Of a stretch of 64,000 nucleotides of DNA, positions 36,661-47,583 are shown in pieces. How positions within the stretch are numbered: the first letter of the stretch is position 1; every line of letters begins with the position of its first letter. The translations under genes and the position numbers were made by a program. The notes beneath the pieces were generated by a model that searched no databases, was not told the origin of the DNA, and saw nothing but the letters and a program-made list of their open reading frames with translations. Location: positions 1 through 64,000 of the forward strand of contig JADKKI010000018.1 of NCBI GenBank assembly GCA_016720595.1, read 5' to 3'. Source of the stretch: Myxococcales bacterium (GTDB lineage Bacteria > Myxococcota_A > Polyangia > Haliangiales > Haliangiaceae).

Positions 36661-37338
36661 CTACGCCTTCACGAACAGCAAGTACCCGATCGCCTGCGTG
36701 CCGATCGGCCGGAAGTGATACGTGGCGGCGGGCGACGTGGTGGTGAACGCGAAGCCGGTCGACTCGGAGGCCCAGGTCCCGACCATGTCGGTCGATCCCG
36801 AAGGCCCGGTGAAACTCAGGGTTCCGGTCAGATCGGCCCGGACCACCATGGTCGTGGTGCTCGGGGTCGTGCCGCTGATGGTCGAGTTCTTCCAGGTCCC
36901 GACCAGGCCGTTCACCGTCCCCTGCGGGAGGAACGCGGTGAGGATCAGGTGCGGATTCGGTGACGGATTGCCGATCACAAAGTCGGTCTCGATCGGTTGC
37001 TGGCCGGTCGGCAGCAGCTTCAGGCGCCCCGGCGCCGGGACCAGGTACGTCCCATCCGCCGGGCCGGTGGGCGTGGTCGCGGTGGTGCCATCCGCGCGGA
37101 ACGTGATCGTCGGAAACCCGGTGCTCTGATCGGCCTCGGGCGCGCGGTTCCAGGTGCCGATCAGTGGCGCCAGCGACGGATCCGCATCGGGCAGCGCGCC
37201 ATCGATCGCGGCATCGATCCCACCCACGGGTGCATCGATCGTCCCGCCACCACCACCATCGTCACCACACGCCGCGACCAAGGACAGCGAGATCGAGAGG
37301 GCCACGACGAGCGACGGGCGGTGGAGCATCCTCTCCAC
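36661..37338 (-). CDS. Lipoprotein with Asp-Ala linker and lipocalin-like beta repeats (225 aa)
   Basis: ATG 37338 leads to a lipobox (SLSLVAACGDDGGGGG) and the linker IDAPVGGIDAAIDGALPDAD that marks many surface lipoproteins in this lineage. Two blocks follow, each with a W near its start (IGTWNRAPEADQSTGFPTITF; VGTWKNSTISGTT) and strands such as FRADGTTATTP and VVRADLTGTLSFTG, like lipocalin-type GxW beta-barrel domains. No ligand can be named. It lies 48 bp after guaA. Confidence 0.68.
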   Translation of the reverse strand: MERMLHRPSLVVALSISLSLVAACGDDGGGGGTIDAPVGGIDAAIDGALPDADPSLAPLIGTWNRAPEADQSTGFPTITFRADGTTATTPTGPADGTYLVPAPGRLKLLPTGQQPIETDFVIGNPSPNPHLILTAFLPQGTVNGLVGTWKNSTISGTTPSTTTMVVRADLTGTLSFTGPSGSTDMVGTWASESTGFAFTTTSPAATYHFRPIGTQAIGYLLFVKA

Positions 37339-37386
37339 GCTACCAGAGCCGCGGAGCGGCAGGCACCGCGTGCCGCAGCTTGCCGG

Positions 37387-38943
37387 CTACTCCCACTCGA
37401 TCGTGCCCGGCGGCTTGCTCGTGATGTCGTAGACCACGCGGTTGATCCCGCGGACCTCGTTGATCACGCGCGACGAGATCCGCCCGAGCAGATCGTATGG
37501 CAGGTGCACCCAGTCGGCGGTCATGCCATCGCGCGAGTTGACGGCGCGTACGGCGAGGGTCTCCTCGTAGGTGCGAGCGTCGCCCATGACGCCGACGGAC
37601 TTCACGGGCAGGAGCACGCCGAACGACTGCCAGATCTGCTCGTAGAGGCCCGCGGCGACGATCTCTTCCTCGATGATCGCGTCCGCGTTGCGCAGCACAT
37701 CGAGGCGCGCCTTGGTGAGCGGCCCGAGGCAACGGACCGCGAGGCCCGGGCCCGGGAACGGCTGACGCCACACCATGTGCCGCGGCAGGCCGAGCTCGAG
37801 GCCGAGCTGACGGACCTCGTCCTTGAACAGCTCGCGCAGCGGCTCGACCAGCGCGAGCTTCATGCGCTCCGGCAGCCCGCCGACGTTGTGGTGGCTCTTG
37901 ATGACGGCGGAAGGCCCCTTGAACGAGACGCTCTCGATCACGTCCGGGTAGAGCGTGCCCTGGGCGAGGAACTCGGCCCCGGAGATCCGCTTGGCCTCCT
38001 CCTCGAACACGGCGATGAACTCGTAGCCGATGATCTTCCGCTTGCCCTCGGGGTCGGTGTTGTCCGCGAGCTTGTCGAGGAAGCGCTTCTCCGCATCGAT
38101 CACGCGGAGATCGACCTTGAAGTGATCGCGGAAGATCGTGTCGACATAGCCGCGCTCGTTCTTGCGAAGCAGGCCGTTGTCGACGAACACGCAGGTCAGC
38201 TGATCGCCGATCGCCTTGTGCAGCAGGGCCGCGGCGACGCTCGAATCGACGCCGCCCGAGAGCCCGCAGATCACGCGCCCGCCACCGACCTGCGCTCTGA
38301 TCCGGGCGACCGCCTCGTCCACGAATGACGCCATCGACCAATCGGCCGCGGCCTGACAGATGCCGAACAGGAAGTTTCCGAGCAGCTCCGCGCCGCGCGG
38401 CGTGTGCACGACCTCGGGGTGGAACTGCACGCAGTGGATCCGCTTCGCCACGTTCGCGAACCCGGAGTACTTGCAGTTGTCAGACTCGGCGGTGTGGGTG
38501 AAGCCCACCGGCACGCCCTCGACGTGATCGCCGTGCGAGGCCCACACGCTGAGCTCCTCGCCCTCGGTGAACGACTTGAGCACGCCCTCGGCCTTCTTGA
38601 TCCGGACGGCCGCGCGGCCGTACTCGCGCTTCTCGGCGGGGCGGACGTCACCGCCGAGCAGCTTCGCCGTGAGCTGGGCGCCGTAGCAGATCCCGAGGAT
38701 CGGGACCGCGAGCTCGTACAGGGACGGCGTGATCGTGGGCGCGCCGTCCTCGTAGACCGACGACGGCCCGCCCGAGAGCACGATGCCGAGCGGCTTCATC
38801 GCCCGGATCGCCTTGAGCTCGGGATCGAGCGCGAGCGTGTACGGATGGATCTCGCAGTAGACGCTCTGCTCGCGGATCCGGCGCGCGATCAGCTGCGTGT
38901 ACTGGGAACCGAAATCGAGGACCAGGATCAGCTGATGTGCCAC
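37387..38943 (-). CDS. guaA: GMP synthase (glutamine-hydrolysing)
   Basis: A 518-aa two-domain enzyme. The N-terminal class I amidotransferase has [26 protein letters not shown] with the nucleophilic Cys, and [11 protein letters not shown] with the His. The ATP-pyrophosphatase domain has [16 protein letters not shown] (P-loop SGGxDS), [28 protein letters not shown] and the dimerisation end [16 protein letters not shown]. It converts XMP to GMP using glutamine ammonia and ATP. It is 34 bp downstream of guaB, together forming the guanylate branch of purine synthesis. Confidence 0.97.
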   Translation of the reverse strand: MAHQLILVLDFGSQYTQLIARRIREQSVYCEIHPYTLALDPELKAIRAMKPLGIVLSGGPSSVYEDGAPTITPSLYELAVPILGICYGAQLTAKLLGGDVRPAEKREYGRAAVRIKKAEGVLKSFTEGEELSVWASHGDHVEGVPVGFTHTAESDNCKYSGFANVAKRIHCVQFHPEVVHTPRGAELLGNFLFGICQAAADWSMASFVDEAVARIRAQVGGGRVICGLSGGVDSSVAAALLHKAIGDQLTCVFVDNGLLRKNERGYVDTIFRDHFKVDLRVIDAEKRFLDKLADNTDPEGKRKIIGYEFIAVFEEEAKRISGAEFLAQGTLYPDVIESVSFKGPSAVIKSHHNVGGLPERMKLALVEPLRELFKDEVRQLGLELGLPRHMVWRQPFPGPGLAVRCLGPLTKARLDVLRNADAIIEEEIVAAGLYEQIWQSFGVLLPVKSVGVMGDARTYEETLAVRAVNSRDGMTADWVHLPYDLLGRISSRVINEVRGINRVVYDITSKPPGTIEWE

Positions 38944-38977
38944 GTACCGTTACTCCCGCGGGTGAGGTCGCGCCGAT

Positions 38978-40513
<1,536 letters not shown>

Positions 40514-40607
40514 TCACTCCCAGGGTAGATGCACGCAACCGACCGATTTGTTACTCACCATGGTGGCACGCACATTGATGTTCCCTCCGTGTCTCCCGGG
40601 AGAGGTC

Positions 40608-41720
40608 ATGCGCCAAGTCATTTCTTCGCTTACATGTTTCGGTCTCGTCCTCGCTGCTGGCTGCGCGGGTAAGGCTCCACCTGGCCAGAGCGGTGACGAC
40701 GTCATGGACGTCGACGCCGGGGTCGATGCCGCGCCCGAGACCGGGCAGAAGCTCAGCGGCAAGACGATGGACTACTTCACGCCGAACACGCCGATGGACC
40801 TCGTCGCCCTGGCCACCGATGGCATCGCGCCACCGATGACCGCCACCAGCGCGACCGGCGGGCTGTACGAGCTGCTCGGCGTGCCCACCGGCAGCAAGCT
40901 CTATCTGACGGCCACGCGAGCCAACTATCGGCCCACGCGCAACCCTCCCGTGACGATCGAGGGCATGGCCGTGGTGGCTGACCTCTATCTCGCGACGATC
41001 GCGGACATCAATCGCCAGTACGCCACCGCCGGCAAGACCGTCACCGCGGGCAAGGCGTTCTTCGCGGCCGATCTGAAGCGCAACAACGGCACGCCGCTCG
41101 AGGGCATCGCGCTCACCGACGTGGTGCTGCTCGATTCGCTGAACGCGCCGGTCACCGTGGCGGGCACCTACTTCTTCGGCACCGCGGGCGATGTCGATCC
41201 AGCGCTGATCACCGCCACCGCGTTCGGTGGTCGCTCGCGCGTGGCGATGCTCGACGTCCCACCTGGCAGCTACACGTTGAAGGTCACCTACCCCAACGGC
41301 GTCGGCGGGACGCAGACCTCTCTCACGCCGGTGACGTTCGCCGCCGATGGCGCGACGCTGGCGATCTCGGGCGGCATGGGCGGTGGCGGCACCGCGATCA
41401 CGAACCCGAAGTTCACCACCGACATCTATCCGAAGCTGCAGAAGGCGGCGGCGGGTGGACTCGGCTGCGCGAACTGCCACACGCTCGGCGGCCCCGCGGG
41501 CGGCGTCCTCAAGTTCGACGACACTCCGACCGTGACGCTCGCGAGCATGACGGCGATCACCGGCGTGCTCGATCTGACCACGCCCGCGCTCTCGCTGTTC
41601 CTGACCAAGCCGCTGTACGAGCCGGCCCCCTACAACCACCCGAACGCGACGTTCGTCGACGTCAACGATCCCGACTACAAGCTGTTCCTGCTGTGGATCC
41701 AGCAGGGCGCGCTGCCGTAG
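40608..41720 (+). CDS. Lipoprotein with carboxypeptidase-like beta domain and a c-type heme motif (370 aa)
   Basis: The ATG at 40608 has GGGAGAGG just upstream and gives the lipobox GLVLAAGCAG. The mature part has a VDAGVDAAPETG linker, a beta-sandwich of CarboxypepD_reg type (TATSATGGLYELLGVPTG, AVVADLYLATIAD), then SKGSYTLKVTYPNG-like blades. Near the C-terminus LGCANCHTLGGPAGG carries CxxCH, the covalent heme c motif, with a downstream Met-containing LASMTAITGVLD. One haem-binding site is likely, but the sixth ligand is uncertain. Secreted electron carrier or sensor; no partner enzyme next to it. Confidence 0.75.
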   Translation: MRQVISSLTCFGLVLAAGCAGKAPPGQSGDDVMDVDAGVDAAPETGQKLSGKTMDYFTPNTPMDLVALATDGIAPPMTATSATGGLYELLGVPTGSKLYLTATRANYRPTRNPPVTIEGMAVVADLYLATIADINRQYATAGKTVTAGKAFFAADLKRNNGTPLEGIALTDVVLLDSLNAPVTVAGTYFFGTAGDVDPALITATAFGGRSRVAMLDVPPGSYTLKVTYPNGVGGTQTSLTPVTFAADGATLAISGGMGGGGTAITNPKFTTDIYPKLQKAAAGGLGCANCHTLGGPAGGVLKFDDTPTVTLASMTAITGVLDLTTPALSLFLTKPLYEPAPYNHPNATFVDVNDPDYKLFLLWIQQGALP

Positions 41721-41732
41721 CGCCGAGCGCGA

Positions 41733-42599
41733 TCAGTTCGCGTCGGTGGCGACCGTCGGCCCGGCCGGCGGCACCGAGACGAGTGCGTCCTGGGTCCCGC
41801 CGCCACGACGGTGGAGGTTCTCCGCGACCGCGGCCGCCGCGAACCGGCGCAGATCCGCGAGCGCATCGAGTGCGAGCTCCGGCGCGAACTTCGCGACGGC
41901 GTTGGCGGCGAGCTGGTCGAGCTTGACCTGCTGGTGCCACTGGTTCGTGGTCTGGGACGCCGTGATCTGGCGCCGCGTGGTGAACATCAAGAGGCCGGTC
42001 TTGACGTCGAACATGCTGACCTCGGTGTAGCCATAGACCTCCTGGTGCTTGCCGGGGAGAAACAGCGCGCCGACCAGCGTGGCGTAGCCCCACGCCCACG
42101 GATTGAACCGCGAGCCCTTCGCGAGCACCTCGCGATACAGCAGCAAGTAGCGGAGCCGATACCGCGCGGCGATCTCGCGCAGCGCCTCCATGCCGAGCGC
42201 GCCGGAGGGAATCACCATCGTCTGGGTGACCAGCGAGAACGCCGGATCGGCGCGCAGCGTCTTGATCAGCGGCGCCACGCCCGCCGGCACGCGATCGTCG
42301 GGGTTGGGGCCGCGCCAGTCGCGCGCGGTGGCGATCGGCAGGACGCCGACGCGCGCGGGGAGATCCAGCTCGATCGGCGCCGCGAGGATCTTCTGGATCG
42401 CCTCCTCGGTCAGCGCGCCCTGCGGGTTCTTGTCGAACAGCGATCGCTCGAGCGGCGGCGGCGCCTGCGGCATCGCGAGCGTCGCGCCCGCCGCCATCGG
42501 CGCGGAGGCCATCTTCATCTTGGCGCCACAGGCGCCGAGGACCACGAGCCAGCTCGAAACACAGATCACGGACAGTGCGACGCGGGTGCGATGCAACAC
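41733..42599 (-). CDS. Lipoprotein of unknown function (288 aa)
   Basis: GTG 42599 is preceded by GAGGAGG at good spacing and gives a lipobox (SSWLVVLGACGAK); an in-frame ATG at 42653 is less likely. The mature protein includes ARVGVLPIATARDWRGP, FSLVTQTMVIPSGAL, LREIAARYRLRYLLLYREVL, GALFLPGKHQEVYGYTEVSMF and DVKTGLLMFTTR, a pattern recalling Deltaproteobacterial lipoproteins that report ROS-like or peptide signals, but no family was fixed. Convergent with the c-heme lipoprotein, divergent from the ketopantoate reductase. Confidence 0.7.
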   Translation of the reverse strand: MLHRTRVALSVICVSSWLVVLGACGAKMKMASAPMAAGATLAMPQAPPPLERSLFDKNPQGALTEEAIQKILAAPIELDLPARVGVLPIATARDWRGPNPDDRVPAGVAPLIKTLRADPAFSLVTQTMVIPSGALGMEALREIAARYRLRYLLLYREVLAKGSRFNPWAWGYATLVGALFLPGKHQEVYGYTEVSMFDVKTGLLMFTTRRQITASQTTNQWHQQVKLDQLAANAVAKFAPELALDALADLRRFAAAAVAENLHRRGGGTQDALVSVPPAGPTVATDAN

Positions 42600-42816
42600 G
42601 ACAGGCCTCCTCGCGGGCCGCTCGGACTCGAGCGACACCGTCGGCACCATCAACGGCCGGCGAGCTCGGCGCTTACAGCCCGGCAGACCTCCGGCGATCG
42701 GCGGCCCTCCAGCGGCATCTGCGCGCGACCGCGCTGTACCGTCCTGGCATGACGCAGATCACGCGCAGTGTGCCGGGTGCCCCCCGGGCACCGATCGCGA
42801 GCCCCGAGGCGCCGCG

Positions 42817-43806
42817 ATGATCGCGATCTTCGGCGCGGGCGCGATCGGGTGCTGGGTCGGCGGCCGGCTCGCCGCGGGTGGCGCAGCGGTCACGCTGATC
42901 GGCCGCGCTCGCGTGATGGACGAGCTGGCCGGCGGCCTGACGATCACCGAGCTCGACGGCCCCGCACGGACGGTGAAGGTCACCGCGACCACCGATCCCC
43001 AGGCGGCCGCGACCGCCGCGATCACGCTGGTGACCGTGAAGTCCGCGCAGACCGCGGAGGCCGGCGCCACGCTCGCCCGCGTCCTCCCCGAGCACGCGAC
43101 GGTGGTCAGCTTGCAGAACGGCGTGCGCAACGTCGAGGTCTTGCGCGCGGCCCTGCCCGGCCGCCGCGTGCTCGCCGGGATGGTGCCGTGGAACGTGGTG
43201 CGCAAGGATCGCGGTGCGTATCACCGGGGCACCACCGGGACGCTGATGATCGAGGCCGCGCCCGAGGGAGAGCCGCTCCTGGCGGCCGCGCGTGCGGCAG
43301 GCCTCCCGATCGAGGCTCGGCGCGACATGCCCGCGGTGCAGTGGACCAAGCTCGTCATGAACCTCAACAACGCGATCAACGCGCTCGCCGGGATTCCACT
43401 CGCGCAGCAGCTCGCGCAACGCGACTACCGGCGCGTGCTCGCCGCCGCGCAGCGGGAGGCGCTGACCTTGTGTGCCCGTGCGGGCCAGCCGATCGCGCGG
43501 CTCGCACCGATCCCGTCCGGCTGGGTCCCGAGGGTGCTCGAGCTCCCCGATCGGCTGTTCACCGTGATCGCGCGGCGCCTCCTCGCGATCGATCCGCATG
43601 CCCGGTCGTCGATGTGGGATGACCTCGAGGCCGGGCGCCCCACCGAGATCGATTACCTGCAGGGCGAGGTGGTCTCTCTCGCGACGCGGCAAAGCTCCGC
43701 GGCACCGGTCAACTCGGCGCTCCTCCAGCTGATCCGCGCGGCCGAGGCGGGCGGGCGGCGGGACTTCACCGGTGCCGAGCTGCGGGCACGCTGCCTCGGC
43801 GGCTGA
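42817..43806 (+). CDS. panE: Ketopantoate reductase-family oxidoreductase (2-dehydropantoate 2-reductase)
   Basis: The ATG at 42817 begins AIFGAGAIGCWVGGRLAAG, the NADPH-binding GxGxxG. Further landmarks are VTVKSAQTAEA, VVSLQNGVRNVEVL, the catalytic lysine in VQWTKLVMNLNNAINALAGI, and DDLEAGRPTEIDYLQGEVV with the substrate-binding Glu and Ser/Asp region. A 329-aa protein of normal length. It reduces ketopantoate to pantoate in CoA synthesis; family members also act on other keto acids, so PanE is the most likely but not the only reading. It stands alone on the plus strand. Confidence 0.82.
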   Translation: MIAIFGAGAIGCWVGGRLAAGGAAVTLIGRARVMDELAGGLTITELDGPARTVKVTATTDPQAAATAAITLVTVKSAQTAEAGATLARVLPEHATVVSLQNGVRNVEVLRAALPGRRVLAGMVPWNVVRKDRGAYHRGTTGTLMIEAAPEGEPLLAAARAAGLPIEARRDMPAVQWTKLVMNLNNAINALAGIPLAQQLAQRDYRRVLAAAQREALTLCARAGQPIARLAPIPSGWVPRVLELPDRLFTVIARRLLAIDPHARSSMWDDLEAGRPTEIDYLQGEVVSLATRQSSAAPVNSALLQLIRAAEAGGRRDFTGAELRARCLGG

Positions 43807-43849
43807 CCCCGCCCCGCCCACAACCGGAACAGGCGGTGTAGGGTGAGCG

Positions 43850-44200
43850 GTGCGCACCGCTCTCGTGTCGATCGCGTCGCTGATCTCGCTGATCTCGGGC
43901 TGCAAGACCGCGACGGAGAAGCAGTGCGATGCGCTGTTCGATCGCTACGCCTCGTGTAGCGGCAAGCCGCTCGAGCGCGCGCTCCGCGACGAGGCCGCCA
44001 CGTACTGCTACATCTCGCTCGGTCACGAGCTCGAGCCGGGAGACACCACGAGCTTCGCGGCCCAGGTCCAGCGCACGCTCGAGGAGTGCAGTGCGATCAC
44101 GGCGTGCGAGCCGCTCCTCGCCTGCTTCCAGAAGCACGACTGCGTGTGGATCTTCGCGAACGCCACGGACCCCACGCCCACGTTCAGCTGCCGGAACTGA
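43850..44200 (+). CDS. Small Cys-rich lipoprotein (116 aa)
   Basis: GTG 43850 gives a lipobox (SLISLISGCKTA). The mature part has eight further Cys (KQCDALFDRYASC, TYCYISLG, EECSAITACEPLLACFQKHDC and SCRN), evenly spaced in helical segments. This even-cysteine pattern suggests disulfide pairs and is frequent in short myxobacterial lipoproteins; function unknown. Confidence 0.65.
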   Translation: MRTALVSIASLISLISGCKTATEKQCDALFDRYASCSGKPLERALRDEAATYCYISLGHELEPGDTTSFAAQVQRTLEECSAITACEPLLACFQKHDCVWIFANATDPTPTFSCRN

Positions 44201-44260
44201 CCTGTAGACAGCTTTCCCGGAACTTCGACGGTCTTCGAACGAGACAACTGATCGTAGACA

Positions 44261-44827
44261 TCACGCCGCCCACAGCGCGACCGCGAGCGCCCCGAGGGCG
44301 CTGGCGACGACCAGCCCGTCGAGGAACCGGCCGTAGCTCTGCAGGCGCTGCCGGATCGGCGCCTTGCCCTCGTGGTCCTTCACGGGGAGCTCGGCGCGTC
44401 GCACCTGCCGGACCAGCGCGTCGAACCGATCCCAGTCCCGCGCGGCCAGAAACCAGCGCGATCCACGCGTGGCCTCGAGGGCGATCCCGTCGGAGAACAC
44501 GTGCGCACACGCGATCCGCGACGTCGGCTGGGTGAAGCCCAGGCTCGCCCAGCCCCAGCGCACCCCATCGCGCGTGATCGCGACCCGCGCCGAGCGAACC
44601 GCGAAGGCCAGCCCCGAGAACAACGCGAACGCCACCGGCAGCACCACCTGGGTGCTCGAGTGGTAGCGGTACGGATGCCGCGAGACCAGGTACCAGGTGA
44701 TCACGAGCAGGACGCTGACCACGACCAGCGAGATCGTCGCGCGGCGGCGCGCGGACCGCGGGGCGTGGAACGTCCCCAGGGCGGTGCCGAGGAGCCCGAT
44801 CCCGGGCGGCAGATCGACCGCGCTCAT
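44261..44827 (-). CDS. PH-like (bPH) membrane protein, two TM helices (188 aa)
   Basis: The ATG at 44827 overlaps the glnD stop by 4 bp. Two hydrophobic helices near the N-terminus (ATISLVVVSVLLVITWYLV; VVLPVAFALFSGLAFAV) are followed by VAITRDGVRWGWASLGFTQP, a bacterial PH-domain-like strand pair, and helices DWDRFDALVRQVRRAEL; the last helix is also hydrophobic. Similar membrane proteins are common and of unknown role. Probably cotranscribed with glnD; whether linked to nitrogen control is not known. Confidence 0.7.
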   Translation of the reverse strand: MSAVDLPPGIGLLGTALGTFHAPRSARRRATISLVVVSVLLVITWYLVSRHPYRYHSSTQVVLPVAFALFSGLAFAVRSARVAITRDGVRWGWASLGFTQPTSRIACAHVFSDGIALEATRGSRWFLAARDWDRFDALVRQVRRAELPVKDHEGKAPIRQRLQSYGRFLDGLVVASALGALAVALWAA

Positions 44828-47544
44828 GCGCCGACGAGCTCCGGCGCCAGCGCGGCGAGGCGGAGCCGTTCGAGGATCGCGGCGCGCTCGGCCTCGTCGG
44901 TGATCCGCTTGCCGGCGCGGGTCACGTAGAACACGTCGGCGACCTTCTCTCCCTCCGTCGCGACCTTCGCGAGCGAGATGTCGAGCCCGAGATCCGCGAG
45001 CGTCTGCGTGATCGCGTACAGCACGCCCACGCGATCGCGGGTGGCGACCTCGACGATCGTGGCCTGCGTCGAGTCATCGTGCAGGCGGATCTCGGTGGTG
45101 ACGGCCGGGGTGACGCGGGTCGGCAGCGTGGAGGGCGGTCTCCGCCGCGCGATCAGCTTCGCGACCTGGTCCGGATCGGGCCGATCGCCGGTGAGGAGCT
45201 GGCGCAGATCGGCGGTCAGCTTCGGCCAACGTGGATCGTCCTCGGCGATCGCCTCGCCCTTCAGATCGCGGACGTGGAACACGTCGGTCACCAGGCGCCG
45301 CACCTGCCCCTCGGCGAGATCGACGTGACCGAGCACCGCGCCGAGCACGTCGACGCGGTTCGCGGTCAACGCCCCGGCGATCGCGGCGAGGACCCCGGGC
45401 GCGTCGGGCGCCACCACGGCGAGCTCGCTGTGCCCCTTGAGCGGATAGCAGTGCACCTCGAGCGCGACCTGCGGCGTGTGCGCACGCGCCGCGGTCACCA
45501 GCCTGACGTGGCGCGCGGTCTGGCGCGGGGTCAGCTGGGCGAACAGCCGTGGGTCGATCCCGTCGACGATCGCCCGAATGCTGGCGCCGGCCGCTGGCGC
45601 TGCGCTCTCGGCCTCGGTCACGAGCTGCACGACCTTGGCCTTGTACGCATGGTCCTGATCGGCGGCGAGGTCGTCGGTCTCGCCCCGGAACTGTGCACGG
45701 GTGCGGAGCAGCAAGTCCCGGAGCAGGCCGTCCTTCCACGCCGACAGGTTGTCGGGCGCGGTCATCGCCGCATCGCACAGCGTGACGAGGTAGAGCTGGA
45801 CGAGGTGCTCGTCGTCGCCGATCTTCTCGGCGAACCGCGCGATCACCTCGGGATCCGCGAGATCACGACGCTGCGAGAGGTGTGACATCGTGAGGTGCTG
45901 GCGCACGAGGAACTCGGCGAGCGCGACCTCGGGCTCGGACATCCCGAGGCGCCGGGCGATCGCCTCGGTCACGACCGCGCCCTTCTCGGCGTGCCCTTTG
46001 CCGAGCGGCTTGCCGACATCGTGGAGCAACGCACCGAGGAGCAACGGCGCAGGACGCGCGACGGTGCGCCACAGCTCGGTCGCCAGCGGATGCTCGACCG
46101 CGAGCTCGCCGCGCGCGAGCCGCTTCTGCATCGCGAGCGTATAGAGCTGGTGCTGATCGACCGTGTACACGTGATAGAGGTCGTGCTGCACACGGCCCAC
46201 GCAGGGTGCCCATTCGGGCATCAGCACCGAGAGGATGCCGAGCTGGTTCATGGTCTCGAGCGCGCTCGGCTGGCCGGCATCGCGCAGATCGACGATGGCC
46301 TCGCGGAGCAGGCGATGGGCGTGCGGATCGGCGGCGAGCGGTGCCGGATCCCGCGCGATCGTCTCGGCCGCGAGCTCGCGCGTATGGCCGTAGACCGGAA
46401 GCTGCTCGGCGACGGCCACGCGAAACAGCCGCACCATCTCGCTCGGCCTCTCGACGAACAGCCGAGGATCTTTGATCGCGAGCTCGCCGTTGAACGTGAT
46501 GAACGAGGCGTCGACCTGCGCGATCCGCGGGCGCCGGCGCGCCGGGACGCGCGCGCTCTCGAGCAGGCGATCGGCCACCTGGACGACGCCGCGCGCGTGC
46601 AGGTAGTAGTCGCGCATCAGCGCCTCGACCGCGGGTCCCACCGCGGATCGCACCTCGCCCTCGTGGGGCCTGGCATCCGGGTACAGCGCCGGTGCGATCG
46701 ACTCCTGGATCTCGAAGGTCAGCTGATCGAACCGGCGCCGCGCCGTCAGCTGCACGAGCGCGCGGATCCGGAGCTGGAAGTCACGCGCACCGGTCAGGAT
46801 CTGCGCTTGCCGGCGGTTCAGGTGGCCCATGTCCACGAGCGCCGAGATCCTGCGCCCCGCATCCTCGGTCTCCTCACCCGGGCGCGGTGGCCGCCAGCGG
46901 GCCTGGGCGCACCACAGCGCGGTCGCGAGGTCGCGCAGCGCCCCGATCCCCTGCTTCAGGTTGGGCTCGAGCAGGTACAGCGAAGCGCCGAACCGGGCGT
47001 GGCGCGCCTGCTTCTCGGCGGCCAGCGCCGCGATCAGCTCGTTGGGGTTCCCACCCGGCGCGAGCGCCGCGAGCGTGGCGCGCATCAGCTCGGTGGTCAG
47101 CCGGGTCGAGCCCGCGATGTGGCGGGCGTCGAGCAGGGCCGTCGCCGTCGCGAGATCATCCTTGGCGAGCCGAGCCACGGCGCGGGGCTCGCGGATCGCA
47201 TGACCGATCGCGAGCTTCTCGTCCCACAGCGGATACAGGAGCGTGTCCGAGATCCGCTTCGCGGTGGCCTCGTCCCGATCGTGCAAGATGATGAAGTCGA
47301 TATCCGAGTACGGGGCCAGCTCGCGCCGCGCCCAGCCTCCGGTCGCGACCAGCGCGACGTCGGCGCCCACCGCCGCGGCCGAGAACCGCTCGGCGAGGGC
47401 GTGGTCATAGACGTCGCTCAGCGCCTTGCAAGCGAGTGCGCCCTGCCCGTGCCCGGACTCGCGGAGCCGATCGGGGAGCCGCGCGAACACGTCATCGAGA
47501 GCGGCGCGCAGGCCCTCGGGCGGAGACGTCGCGACACGGGCCAC
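44824..47544 (-). CDS. glnD: Bifunctional [protein-PII] uridylyltransferase/uridylyl-removing enzyme
   Basis: A 906-aa nitrogen sensor. The nucleotidyltransferase domain carries GG-x-ARRELAPYSDIDFII at residues 69-86, with the catalytic Asp pair. The PII-UTase linker follows. The HD domain, with LLLGALLHDVGKPLGKGH near residue 485 and NQLGILSVLMPEWAPCVGRVQ before it, removes UMP, and two C-terminal ACT domains (around residues 700 and 820: CYPLKGHSELAVVAPDAPG, VATRDRVGVLYAITQTLADLG) bind glutamine. It uridylylates PII/GlnK when glutamine is low. It is 39 bp downstream of a solute-binding protein gene and overlaps the PH-like gene. Confidence 0.95.
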   Translation of the reverse strand: MARVATSPPEGLRAALDDVFARLPDRLRESGHGQGALACKALSDVYDHALAERFSAAAVGADVALVATGGWARRELAPYSDIDFIILHDRDEATAKRISDTLLYPLWDEKLAIGHAIREPRAVARLAKDDLATATALLDARHIAGSTRLTTELMRATLAALAPGGNPNELIAALAAEKQARHARFGASLYLLEPNLKQGIGALRDLATALWCAQARWRPPRPGEETEDAGRRISALVDMGHLNRRQAQILTGARDFQLRIRALVQLTARRRFDQLTFEIQESIAPALYPDARPHEGEVRSAVGPAVEALMRDYYLHARGVVQVADRLLESARVPARRRPRIAQVDASFITFNGELAIKDPRLFVERPSEMVRLFRVAVAEQLPVYGHTRELAAETIARDPAPLAADPHAHRLLREAIVDLRDAGQPSALETMNQLGILSVLMPEWAPCVGRVQHDLYHVYTVDQHQLYTLAMQKRLARGELAVEHPLATELWRTVARPAPLLLGALLHDVGKPLGKGHAEKGAVVTEAIARRLGMSEPEVALAEFLVRQHLTMSHLSQRRDLADPEVIARFAEKIGDDEHLVQLYLVTLCDAAMTAPDNLSAWKDGLLRDLLLRTRAQFRGETDDLAADQDHAYKAKVVQLVTEAESAAPAAGASIRAIVDGIDPRLFAQLTPRQTARHVRLVTAARAHTPQVALEVHCYPLKGHSELAVVAPDAPGVLAAIAGALTANRVDVLGAVLGHVDLAEGQVRRLVTDVFHVRDLKGEAIAEDDPRWPKLTADLRQLLTGDRPDPDQVAKLIARRRPPSTLPTRVTPAVTTEIRLHDDSTQATIVEVATRDRVGVLYAITQTLADLGLDISLAKVATEGEKVADVFYVTRAGKRITDEAERAAILERLRLAALAPELVGA

Positions 47545-47583
47545 GCCTGCAGGGTACCGCGCCTTGCCCGGAGACGTTTCGGG

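Noticed and set aside
42575..42820. 81-aa ORF upstream of the ketopantoate reductase gene
   Set aside because: No family features; overlaps the divergent lipoprotein promoter and the real panE start. Probably chance.
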